NCBI RefSeq assembly: GCF_900188175.1
Contig: NZ_FZOQ01000005.1
Coordinates: forward strand, 186,001 to 250,000
DNA length: 64,000 nucleotides
Direction: 5' to 3'
DNA from: Pontibacter ummariensis
GTDB taxonomy: Bacteria; Bacteroidota; Bacteroidia; Cytophagales; Hymenobacteraceae
Below the pieces are notes generated by a model that was not told where the DNA came from, did no database searches, and saw only the letters and a program-made list of their open reading frames with translations. Position numbers and translations under genes: made by a program. Position 1 is the first letter of the stretch. The number at the start of each line of letters is the position of its first letter. This document shows positions 42,701 through 49,801 of this stretch, piece after piece.

Positions 42701-43018
42701 CGGGCACCAGCATCGAACTACGGTACTTTCGGATACGCCCGGAACCCGGCTGCTGGCTTTGTGTATGATGCAGGTTATGTGAAGCTAAGAGAAGTAACCC
42801 TTACTTACAGTTTGCCAGCTACCCTTATCGAAAAGCTCGGCCCTATCCAAGAGATCCAAGTGTCTGCCTTTGGAAGGAACCTATGGATTATCGATAAAGA
42901 GCTGCCTTACGCAGACCCAGAGGAAGGCCTGGGCGCTAGCAACTTTGTAGGCGGTTATCAGGGAGGAGCTTACCCCACCACAAGAATTGTCGGTATCAAT
43001 TTGAAAGCAAGACTGTAA
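39743..43018 (+). CDS. SusC/RagA-family TonB-linked outer-membrane transporter
   Basis: Outer-membrane importer of 1091 residues, partner of the SusD-like gene next to it. After a signal peptide (cleavage near SGYSQ, about 22) come a carboxypeptidase-regulatory-like domain (RTVTGVVTDASTGQPLPGVA, about 25-110), the TonB-linked plug with ITVLKGAAATALYGSRAANGVV (signature in parts, about 230), and a barrel ending in an aliphatic-Arg-Leu (GINLKARL). The stretch VVVTALGIEKTRNELPYAAEQV is typical of the RagA-like group. It heads an operon with the SusD-like gene 5 bases downstream. Confidence 0.95.
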   Translation: MKKVLLLSLMLALLLPLSGYSQEARTVTGVVTDASTGQPLPGVAVLVQGTTVGVTTGAEGRYSIVVPPNQNTLVFRFLGYTTVTRNVGNAATIDVALGTDTEQLQEVVVTALGIEKTRNELPYAAEQVDGEQVTTTRDNNLVNALSGKVAGVNIQRNNSLGGSTNIVIRGAKSLTQNNQALFVVDGVPISNAVSNTLDQSTGRGGYDYGNAAADINPEDIASITVLKGAAATALYGSRAANGVVMITTKKGRGREGIGVTINSSVNFGSIDPDTFVDFQDQYGAGYGTYYPSPDGYFLYADVDGDGQPDRVVPTTEDASYGAQFNPNLLVYQWNAFDESSPFFGQPRPWVAAENDPNEFFQNSFGTTQSIALDANNEGNYFNLRYTYTYDEGILPNSEIQKDYFNFAAGYNLTDRFKASASVNYTVVEGLGRYGTGYDVNNLLTNFRQWWQVNVDIEELEDAYNRTGRNITWNWANPLNPAEGLVPIYWDNPYWTRFENYQNDSRQRIFGNIRVDYELADWLSLMGRISLDSYDELQEERTAVGSLNPAVYLRNNNSFREYNYDLMANFERDLSESFSLNGVLGTNIRRTLISSISASTNGGLVVPGLYSLANSLNPITAPTENESELQVNGYFASATLGYRDLAFLDVAYRIDQASSLAIENNAYPYGSISGSFVFTELMEPRYWLTNGKLRLNYAEVGNMAPAGAINIVYANPFDPYNNPNPLFGTAPLYSLPNTRNNPELEPERTESYEAGLEMSFFDARAGFDVTYYKTNSINQILPVTVSPTTGYSFQYVNSGNIENRGWEVSVYGTPVKTDNFSWTINANWTRNRNEVKELYTDALGNETENIQLASFQGGVSINATLGEPYGTIRGTDFVYLNGQRVVGPDGFYLRTPTSNQVIGNINPDWVGGVTNILRYKGLSFSFLIDVKNGGDIFSLDQYYGLATGVSEATTFINDLGNPVRNTLAEGGGVIFPGVQQDGTVNTVRAPASNYGTFGYARNPAAGFVYDAGYVKLREVTLTYSLPATLIEKLGPIQEIQVSAFGRNLWIIDKELPYADPEEGLGASNFVGGYQGGAYPTTRIVGINLKARL

Positions 43019-43023
43019 AAGAC

Positions 43024-44460
43024 ATGAAGATGAAAAAGATAGTTATAATAGCAGTTGCACTGCTCTTCGGTAACGCCTGTACAGATGACTTTGAAGAAAT
43101 AAACGTGAACCCGAAGGCGGCAACGGAGGTACCGGTTGGGACCCTTCTGTCGAGTGCACAGCGAGAGCTAACCGACGTGCTGACCAGTGCTAACGTGAAC
43201 GTTAACATTTTCCGCTTACTGACACAGCAGTGGGCACAGACCACGTACACAGATGAGAGCAGGTATGACTTGGTGACACGCGACATACCAACAAATATCT
43301 GGACGATTTTATACAGGGATGTACTAGCCGACCTGAGAGAGGCCCAGAGGCTTATCCTAGCGGAAACCAACGCCCCGGATGCCATCGCACAAAACCGCCT
43401 GGCTATTTTAGAGATACACGAAATATACGCGTGGACTGTGTTAGTGAACATTTTCGGGGACGTGCCCTACACCGAGGCACTAGACCCTGATAACGTGTAT
43501 CCGGCTTACGACGATGCAGAGTTTATTTACAACGACTTACTGGAGAGGCTGGATGCCGCCATTGCGCTACTGAACCCGGATGCCCCTGGCTTCGGCAGTG
43601 CCGACCTGATCTATGGCGGTGTTGGCAGTGTGGAGAGTTGGCTGACGTTTGCAAACTCCCTGAAGCTGAAGCTTGCCATGACCATTGCAGAGGTTGCCCC
43701 TGACCGGGCGGAGGAACTGGTACAAGAGGCGCTGCCAAACGTGTTCACATCCAACCTTGATAATGCTACTTTCAACTACCTGGCTGCCCCGCCAAATACC
43801 AACCCAATCTGGATCGACCTGGTGCAAAGCGGACGCCAGGACTTTGTGGTAGCCAACACATTAGTGGATGTGATGCTCGAGCTGGATGACCCGCGGCTGG
43901 AGCAATACTTCTCCCTTGTTAACAACGAAATTATTGGGGGTACATACGGCACCAGTAACAGCTTTGCCTCTTTTTCGAAGCCTTCTGCCCGGATATTGGC
44001 GCCTGACTTCGAGGCGGTTCTTTTAAGCTATTCAGAAGTGGAGTTTTACCTGGCTGAGGCTGCGGTTAGAGGTTTTGATGTGCCTGGCACGGCAGAAGAG
44101 CATTATGAGAACGCTATCGTAGCCAACATGGAGTACTGGAATGTGCCACCAGAAGAGATAGCAGAGTACCTCCAGCAGCCTGCTGTAACTTGGGACCCTG
44201 CAGCGGCAAATCCTATACAGCAAATCGCCCTGCAGAAGTGGATCGCGCTGTATAACCGGGGCTATGACGCTTGGGTAGAGTGGAGAAGGTTGGACTATCC
44301 TGTTTTGCCGATACCAGCGGATGCCTATCTGGATGCCATCCCCGTCCGTTTCCCTTATCCGACTGTGGAGCAAAACCTGAATACCGAAAACTATAACGCT
44401 GCCGCTGCTGCTATTGGTGGCGACCTGCCAAGCACTCGTATCTTTTGGGACGTAGATTAA
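43024..44460 (+). CDS. SusD/RagB-family lipoprotein (SusD-like_2 type)
   Basis: Surface lipoprotein of 478 residues that caps the SusC channel and binds the ligand. The signal peptide ends in a lipobox at Cys19 (LFGNAC), followed by TDDFEEINVNPKAATEVPVG, the start typical of the SusD-like_2 family. TPR-like helices follow (NIWTILYRDVLADLREAQ; EFYLAEAAVRGF). The gene lies 5 bases after susC-like. This SusD type is frequently linked to peptide or protein-derived ligands rather than glycans, consistent with the dipeptidyl-peptidase encoded 2.5 kb away (inference). Confidence 0.93.
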   Translation: MKMKKIVIIAVALLFGNACTDDFEEINVNPKAATEVPVGTLLSSAQRELTDVLTSANVNVNIFRLLTQQWAQTTYTDESRYDLVTRDIPTNIWTILYRDVLADLREAQRLILAETNAPDAIAQNRLAILEIHEIYAWTVLVNIFGDVPYTEALDPDNVYPAYDDAEFIYNDLLERLDAAIALLNPDAPGFGSADLIYGGVGSVESWLTFANSLKLKLAMTIAEVAPDRAEELVQEALPNVFTSNLDNATFNYLAAPPNTNPIWIDLVQSGRQDFVVANTLVDVMLELDDPRLEQYFSLVNNEIIGGTYGTSNSFASFSKPSARILAPDFEAVLLSYSEVEFYLAEAAVRGFDVPGTAEEHYENAIVANMEYWNVPPEEIAEYLQQPAVTWDPAAANPIQQIALQKWIALYNRGYDAWVEWRRLDYPVLPIPADAYLDAIPVRFPYPTVEQNLNTENYNAAAAAIGGDLPSTRIFWDVD

Positions 44461-44519
44461 GCTGCAAGTCCACACCCTTATGGTACAAGTATTTATTGGG
44501 ACACTAAAACTGCTATGAA

Positions 44520-45797
44520 ATGAAAAATAATATATCGCTGTTACTACTTTCCCTGTTTGCTGTCTTTTTTTTTACTGCCTGTGAAGATGATGACGATCCG
44601 TTTACCGGCCCGTACAGAGTAAGTATACTCGGTCCTGACACGGTAGCGCCTGAGTCGACAGAACAGTTCACGATTGGCAACTTCTTAAACCCTGAATCCT
44701 ATACCTGGACGGTAGTAGACGGACCTGCTGAGATTGTGGGCAGCAACACGGGAGCCACTGTGGATGTTAGGTTTACTTCGGTGGGCGACGTTACCTTAAG
44801 CGTTACTAATGGACAGGAAACCGGCACGACCACTGTAGAAGTAGAAAATGTGGCACCGGCTGTTACCGGAAGCTTGAACGACACCGGTGTGCTGGCGAGT
44901 GGTATGTCTGACACTGTGTTCTTCGAGTTCGATGCCCCTGTTGCGGAAATAGGGAGCTTCGGCTTTAACACCGAAGACTCGACAGCTTTTAACGAAGGCG
45001 GGACACCGTTTGTATCCGGAGCCATCGGAGACCTGGTGCAGGTAAACGACCAACTTTATTATGCTGTCTATACAGCCGGTGCAGGTAACGGAACATCGGA
45101 GGTTCGTTTCACAGACGTTGTCTCGACAGGTACCTTTGGCGCTGACACGGTAGAAACTGCTTATGTACAACTATACCGTGTAGATAATATTGCCCCGGTA
45201 GCTGACCTGGCTTACAGTACAGAAGTAGCGAGCGAAGGGTCCATGGTGATGGTCACAACCACTTTTAGCGAGGAGGTTATGTCAGCCGATCCGGCCGACA
45301 GTGTACTGTTTATCACAGTTGACGGTGAAAGGGATACACTGATGGCAACCGATGACCCGCTGGTGTATACCTATGAGTACGAAGTGGGAGAGGGTGACGG
45401 ACCGATAGAAGTTGGCCTGGAAAACGTGGTGGACCTTGCAGGCAATGAGCTGGCCGGAGTTAACAATGCTACGGAGTTGGTGCTTGATAACACAGGCCCC
45501 GTCGTGACAGGTACTGCAACAGACGCCGGAAGCGGGGCCTCTATCGCCATCGGGTCTAGCGAAGCCGGTACAGCGATGTATCTGGTTCTGAACGACGGTG
45601 CCGCTGCGCCAACCAATGCGGAAGAGTTTATGGACACACAGGGTGTTGCCTCTCGTTCTGTACAGATTAGTGCAGGTGGAGGTGTTAGGACTGTAACCCA
45701 GGCACTTGCCGCGGGTGACTATGATGTTTATTTCCTGGCCAGGGACGAAGCTGGTAACTTTAGTGCAATAGAAACAGCGGACCTCCTTATGGACTAA
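44520..45797 (+). CDS. Surface lipoprotein with PKD/Ig-like domains
   Basis: Lipoprotein of 425 residues, third gene of the SusCD operon. The lipobox is at Cys21 (FFFTAC), directly followed by EDDDD, an acidic run like the Bacteroidota surface-export signal. A PKD-like domain (about 30-110: PESYTWTVVDGPAEI, DVTLSVTNGQE) and two Ig-like or cadherin-like domains (about 110-320) follow, with a last domain ending AGNFSAIETADLLMD. It may be a surface glycan- or peptide-binding accessory protein (SusE/F-like in role, not sequence). The protein is very acidic. Confidence 0.8.
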   Translation: MKNNISLLLLSLFAVFFFTACEDDDDPFTGPYRVSILGPDTVAPESTEQFTIGNFLNPESYTWTVVDGPAEIVGSNTGATVDVRFTSVGDVTLSVTNGQETGTTTVEVENVAPAVTGSLNDTGVLASGMSDTVFFEFDAPVAEIGSFGFNTEDSTAFNEGGTPFVSGAIGDLVQVNDQLYYAVYTAGAGNGTSEVRFTDVVSTGTFGADTVETAYVQLYRVDNIAPVADLAYSTEVASEGSMVMVTTTFSEEVMSADPADSVLFITVDGERDTLMATDDPLVYTYEYEVGEGDGPIEVGLENVVDLAGNELAGVNNATELVLDNTGPVVTGTATDAGSGASIAIGSSEAGTAMYLVLNDGAAAPTNAEEFMDTQGVASRSVQISAGGGVRTVTQALAAGDYDVYFLARDEAGNFSAIETADLLMD

Positions 45798-45877
45798 ATA
45801 CAAAACATGAGAACCAAGCAGTAAGCTGCGTTGCCTGACTTTGCAGTTCTGAAAAAAATCAGCGAAAGCATCCTTAG

Positions 45878-45912
45878 AAAACCTCCAAAGCCACAGCTCT
45901 GGAGGTTTTTTA
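45878..45912 (+). terminator. Terminator after the SusCD operon
   Basis: A perfect 10-bp stem, AAAACCTCCA with TGGAGGTTTT, followed by further T residues. Confidence 0.85.
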
Positions 45913-46013
45913 GTGGCATGCACACAAGTACTTGTTCAGCGGCATCTGTTATAAAACCTTTTACGCCAAAATCACTTTCTACAAGAGTAGTTCTTAACCT
46001 AAAGAAACATCAC

Positions 46014-46817
46014 ATGAAGATTGATCTGAAAGACAAAGTTGCCCTGGTTACCGGGGGCAGTAAAGGAATAGGTCGTGGAGCGGCAGAGGCACTAGCAGCA
46101 GCAGGGGCCACTGTGGTGATTTGCGCCCGAAACAAAGAGGAACTGCAAGCAACGGCGAAGGAGATCGCGGAAAGCACAGGGAGCAAAGTCATAGCTGTAC
46201 CCGCTGACGTAGCAAAGCAGGAGGATGTGGATAGGCTGGTGCAGCGTATAAAGCAGGAAGCCGGGGAGGTGGACATCCTGGTGAACAACGCTGGCACTGT
46301 AGGCGCCATGGGCGACTTCGAAGACATTGATCCGGATGCTTACCTGAGCCTGTACGACCTGAATGTGGTGTCGATGGTGCGACTGATCCAGGCAGTGCTG
46401 CCTGCCATGAAAAGCAGCAAGTGGGGGCGTATCATTAACATCTCCTCCGAAAACGGCCTTCAACCTTACCCCGACATGATTCCCTACGATCTGACGAAGG
46501 CGGCCATTATCAACCTGAGCAAGGGAGTCTCGAAAGCCCTGGGCAAGTACAATATTCTGGTAAACACGGTGTCGCCGGCCTTCATAACCACGCCACTGGT
46601 AGAGAACATGATGCAGGAGCAGGCGGAGAAAAGTGGCACCAGCAAAGAAAAGGCAGTACAAAACTTCTTAAAGAAGAATCGCCCAGACATTGTGCTGGAG
46701 CGGCCGGGCACGATTGCGGAAGTAGGGGCAGCCGTAGTATTTCTGGCCTCGGAGCAGGCCTCTTTCATTACAGGTACCAACCTGCGGGTAGACGGAGGCT
46801 CTGTGGCCTCTATTTAA
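46014..46817 (+). CDS. Short-chain dehydrogenase/reductase (SDR)
   Basis: Classical SDR of 267 residues that oxidises or reduces an alcohol or ketone with NAD(P). The cofactor motif TGGSKGIG is at 13-20, NNAG near 92, the catalytic serine in IINISSENG, and the Tyr-X3-Lys in PYDLTKAAI. The C-terminal TNLRVDGGSVASI is standard. The ATG at 46014 is chosen because MKIDLKDKVALVTGG is the normal start; the open frame continues upstream through the preceding terminator and is not coding there. Substrate is unknown. Confidence 0.92.
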   Translation: MKIDLKDKVALVTGGSKGIGRGAAEALAAAGATVVICARNKEELQATAKEIAESTGSKVIAVPADVAKQEDVDRLVQRIKQEAGEVDILVNNAGTVGAMGDFEDIDPDAYLSLYDLNVVSMVRLIQAVLPAMKSSKWGRIINISSENGLQPYPDMIPYDLTKAAIINLSKGVSKALGKYNILVNTVSPAFITTPLVENMMQEQAEKSGTSKEKAVQNFLKKNRPDIVLERPGTIAEVGAAVVFLASEQASFITGTNLRVDGGSVASI

Positions 46818-46941
46818 GCGACGGAACAGGGAGGGGGGCAAGGACACTAACTTCAAAGGGTTTGGTATTCCTGTTAACACATTCTTGCCACAGCGCAAGC
46901 ATCCGCTTGTGCTGTCAAAGTACATCACCTGTTAAAACAAA

Positions 46942-46972
46942 AAAGGCGCTGAGGATATCCCCAGCGCCTTTC
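46942..46972. terminator. Terminator between the SDR and S46 peptidase genes
   Basis: A 10-bp perfect stem, AAAGGCGCTG with CAGCGCCTTT, with an inner GGATATCC palindrome in the loop; flanked by A and T runs, so usable from both sides. Confidence 0.8.
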
Positions 46973-46992
46973 TACTTATTTACGGCAGATGC

Positions 46993-49326
46993 TTAATCTT
47001 TCACCTGAAGTTTTACCTTCACATCGCCTTTTTCTTTCTTGATCTTAAACTCTTTGTTGCCATCCTGGAGCTTCTGCTGTGCCTCTGTCACGGCTGCATC
47101 CAGCAGCTCAGCCTGAGGGGTCTTTGGATCAGCATTGGCTACAGCGGCATCGCCGGCACCCGGGCTGTTGTGGTCTACGATCGTCATCTCGTCTATCAGG
47201 TTCTGTGCTCCTGCAAACTTATCGATCAGGAACAGCAGGTAACGGGTATCCATGTTGATGGTGCGCTTGTAGGCCGGGTCGTACACCAGGTCGCCTGTCA
47301 TGGCTTCCCAGTTGCCGTCGAAGGCCAGCCCGATCAGTTCGCCTTTGCCGTTGATCACCGGAGAACCGGAGTTACCGCCGGTAATGTCGTTATCCGTGAT
47401 GAAGTCGGTTACCAGCTCGCCTTTAGAGTTGGCATAGCGGCCATAGTCTTTGGCCTGGTACAGCTGCTTCAGCTTGGCCGGTACTACGAATTCTTCGTTG
47501 TTCGGGTCTTCTTTGGCCATCACGCCATCCAGGGTCGTGTAGTAGTTGTACAGCACGCCGTCCTGTGGGCTGTAGTCCTTCACGGCACCATAGCTCAGGC
47601 GCAGCGTAGAGTTGGCGTCCGGGTAGTACACCTTGTCCGGGTTCATCAGGCGCAGACCTGCAACATAGAGGCGGTTTGCCCGCTCCAGCTTAGCATTGCT
47701 CTCGGCCAGCTTCGGCGCGATGTTGCTTCTGTAGTTCCCGATGATCGAGTTCACGATCTGGAAGGCCGGGTCGTTCTCCAGTTTCTTCTGCGTCGGGTTG
47801 TTCAGGAATTCCTTTGTTTTCTGCTCCGACACGATGAAAGAGTTGTTGTACACATAATCCGCCAGCTTTTCGAAGTTTCCTTTGTACTTCTTCACCAGGT
47901 CTTTGAAGTAGGCTGGCTGCTGGTCCTTCGGAATGTCCTCGTAGTAGTTCTTCATCAGCGCTGCAAACACTTTCTGGTCAGAGGCAGGGTTATAATCCTT
48001 GAAGAAGGACTCCAGGCGCGGTTGCAGGTCCTCTATTGCTTTCTGTACAGCGGCAGGGTTATTCGTGTTCAACGTCTGGTAAAGCGGCATCATGCGGTAG
48101 GCCATCAAGAGTGACTCAGTGCCCAATACGGCCTCGTTCAGGTAAACAGTGCCCAAGTTATACTGCTCGATGTTCTTGTAAGCATCGGCAATATCGCTCA
48201 GCACATTGCCATAGGTGGCCTTGCGCTGCGCGTCGCCGGCGTTAGCCCAGGCCTGGAACTTGTCCTCATCAGCGATTTTGCCCTCGATGGTGCGCATACG
48301 CTTGATGCCCTCGTTCTGACCGATAGAGTACTTGTAGTAGTTCGCCGTAGAAGCGTACTTAGAGGCGTACTTGATGCGGTTCGCCGGGTCTTTGTCCATG
48401 TCTTCTTTCCAGATGCCCAGCTTTTGCTCGCGCAGCTTGATGCGTGACTTGTTCAGCTGGTTTACCTCCAGTTTCAGGCCGTGTGAGGTCATGAAACGCT
48501 TCGTGCGGCCCGGGAAACCAAATACCATAGAGAAGTCGCCTGGCTGCTTATCGGCAATGTTGATCGGCAGGTAGTGCTTCGGTTTGTAAGGCACGTTGTT
48601 CTCTGAGTAAGCGGCAGGGGAGCCATCCGGCGCCATGTACACACGGAACATAGAAAAGTCGCCTGTGTGGCGTGGCCACATCCAGTTGTCGGTGTCGCCA
48701 CCGAACTTACCGATGGATGAAGGTGGGGCACCTACCAGGCGCACGTCGTTGTAGCGGTTGTACACGAACAGGTAGTACTCGTTGCCGTTGAAGAAGTCGC
48801 GCACGTAGGTGACGTACTTGCCGTTCTCGCTCGCCTCTTTTGCCAGTGCCTGCATGCGCTGGGCTACCAGCTGCTGACGCTTCTCTTCCGGCGTGTTGTT
48901 GTCGATGCCCTCCAGCACTTTAGCCGTTACATCATCCATGTGGTGCAGGATGTCTACGAACAGGCCCTCATTTGGCAGTTCCTGGTCTTTAGACGTTGCC
49001 CAGAAACCATCTGTCAGGTAGTCGTGCTCCGGAGTAGAGTGCGACTGGATCTGGCCATAACCACAGTGGTGGTTTGTTAAGAGCAAACCCTCTGGCGAGA
49101 TAAATTCCCCTGTACAGAAGCCACCGAATTGCACGATAGCATCTTTTAAACTGGAGTTATTAACGGAGTAAATTTCTTCGGCTGTTAACTGCAGACCCTG
49201 CTTCTGCATGTCTGTATGATTCAGACGCTTGATCAGCATGGGCAGCCACATCCCTTCGTCTGCTTTGGCGGCGAAAGGCACGCTCAGCGAGACTAAAAGT
49301 AAGAGTGAAAGGATTCTTTTAAGCAT
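46993..49326 (-). CDS. S46-family dipeptidyl-peptidase, DPP7-type
   Basis: Periplasmic serine exopeptidase of 777 residues that releases dipeptides from peptide N-termini. It has a signal peptide (about 1-22), the catalytic histidine in LTNHHCG (about 86), NWMWPRHTGDF with the catalytic Asp, and the nucleophile Ser653 in GGNSGSPV. The specificity position equivalent to DPP7/DPP11 residue 673 is Gly671 (AFDGNWEAM), as in DPP7, which prefers hydrophobic residues; DPP11 has Arg. A C-terminal extension of roughly 60 residues, rich in Lys, Glu and Ala, is beyond the normal length. Confidence 0.9.
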   Translation of the reverse strand: MLKRILSLLLLVSLSVPFAAKADEGMWLPMLIKRLNHTDMQKQGLQLTAEEIYSVNNSSLKDAIVQFGGFCTGEFISPEGLLLTNHHCGYGQIQSHSTPEHDYLTDGFWATSKDQELPNEGLFVDILHHMDDVTAKVLEGIDNNTPEEKRQQLVAQRMQALAKEASENGKYVTYVRDFFNGNEYYLFVYNRYNDVRLVGAPPSSIGKFGGDTDNWMWPRHTGDFSMFRVYMAPDGSPAAYSENNVPYKPKHYLPINIADKQPGDFSMVFGFPGRTKRFMTSHGLKLEVNQLNKSRIKLREQKLGIWKEDMDKDPANRIKYASKYASTANYYKYSIGQNEGIKRMRTIEGKIADEDKFQAWANAGDAQRKATYGNVLSDIADAYKNIEQYNLGTVYLNEAVLGTESLLMAYRMMPLYQTLNTNNPAAVQKAIEDLQPRLESFFKDYNPASDQKVFAALMKNYYEDIPKDQQPAYFKDLVKKYKGNFEKLADYVYNNSFIVSEQKTKEFLNNPTQKKLENDPAFQIVNSIIGNYRSNIAPKLAESNAKLERANRLYVAGLRLMNPDKVYYPDANSTLRLSYGAVKDYSPQDGVLYNYYTTLDGVMAKEDPNNEEFVVPAKLKQLYQAKDYGRYANSKGELVTDFITDNDITGGNSGSPVINGKGELIGLAFDGNWEAMTGDLVYDPAYKRTINMDTRYLLFLIDKFAGAQNLIDEMTIVDHNSPGAGDAAVANADPKTPQAELLDAAVTEAQQKLQDGNKEFKIKKEKGDVKVKLQVKD

Positions 49327-49356
49327 GTAACTTTGTTAAGGTAAATGAAACGTTTG

Positions 49357-49364
49357 CAAATTTA
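49357..49364 (-). promoter_or_regulatory. -7 box of the S46 peptidase gene
   Basis: On the minus strand TAAATTTG matches TAnnTTTG exactly and lies 30 bases before the ATG. No clear -33 element was found. Confidence 0.5.
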
Positions 49365-49425
49365 ACGAAAATATTGCGGCTCCTAACATCTGTTAGGGTG
49401 CTCGAGCTGCTACAAAAACCGAACC

Positions 49426-49647
49426 ATGACCTGGATACTGAAGAAAATCGTGCTGGCGCTGGTCTGGGTATACCAGCACATGATTTCCCCGTTAACGCCT
49501 GCTGCCTGCCGCTATACCCCTACCTGCTCGCAATATGCCGTGGAGGCCGTTAACAAGTATGGCCCTTTTAAGGGAAGCTGGCTGGCGCTGAAGCGCATTG
49601 GCCGCTGTCATCCCTGGGGCGGAAGCGGCTATGATCCGGTACCATAG
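49426..49647 (+). CDS. yidD: Membrane protein insertion efficiency factor YidD
   Basis: A 73-residue protein that assists YidC in membrane protein insertion, at the inner face of the membrane. The sequence matches the family end to end: amphipathic N-terminus, [20 protein letters not shown], the Cys-containing [12 protein letters not shown] and the C-terminal [15 protein letters not shown]. It is divergent from the S46 peptidase gene. rpmH, rnpA and yidC, often linked to it, are not nearby. Confidence 0.95.
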   Translation: MTWILKKIVLALVWVYQHMISPLTPAACRYTPTCSQYAVEAVNKYGPFKGSWLALKRIGRCHPWGGSGYDPVP

Positions 49648-49692
49648 GTGTAAAGCCTTAGGCGTTTGATAACAGGAGGACTATAAAATGAA

Positions 49693-49730
49693 AGTCCGTA
49701 CAACTGAAGGTGCTGCACGGACTCTCAGTT
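49693..49730. other. Possible H-type RNA pseudoknot
   Basis: A 7-bp stem, AGTCCGT (49693-49699) with ACGGACT (49717-49723), has in its loop AACTGA (49702-49707), which can pair with TCAGTT (49725-49730). It lies downstream of yidD, between convergent genes. No T-run follows, so it is not a normal terminator. Confidence 0.3.
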
Positions 49731-49801
49731 AGAGGTAGCATACAGCATCTGATAGAGAGCTGTTGTAGGCTGGTTAGACACTTATTTGCAGTTAGTAACC
49801 T

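Noticed and set aside
45831..46013. A longer N-terminus for the SDR gene (frame open from 45831)
   Set aside because: That stretch includes the terminator of the upstream operon and lacks an ATG before the conserved start at 46014.
47170..48114. A 314-codon open frame antisense to the S46 peptidase gene
   Set aside because: It is a mirror of G+C-rich codons in a well-supported gene; the translation has no recognisable domain or normal composition.
46993..49326. DPP11 identity for the S46 peptidase
   Set aside because: The specificity position is Gly671 (AFDGNWE), whereas DPP11 enzymes have Arg there.
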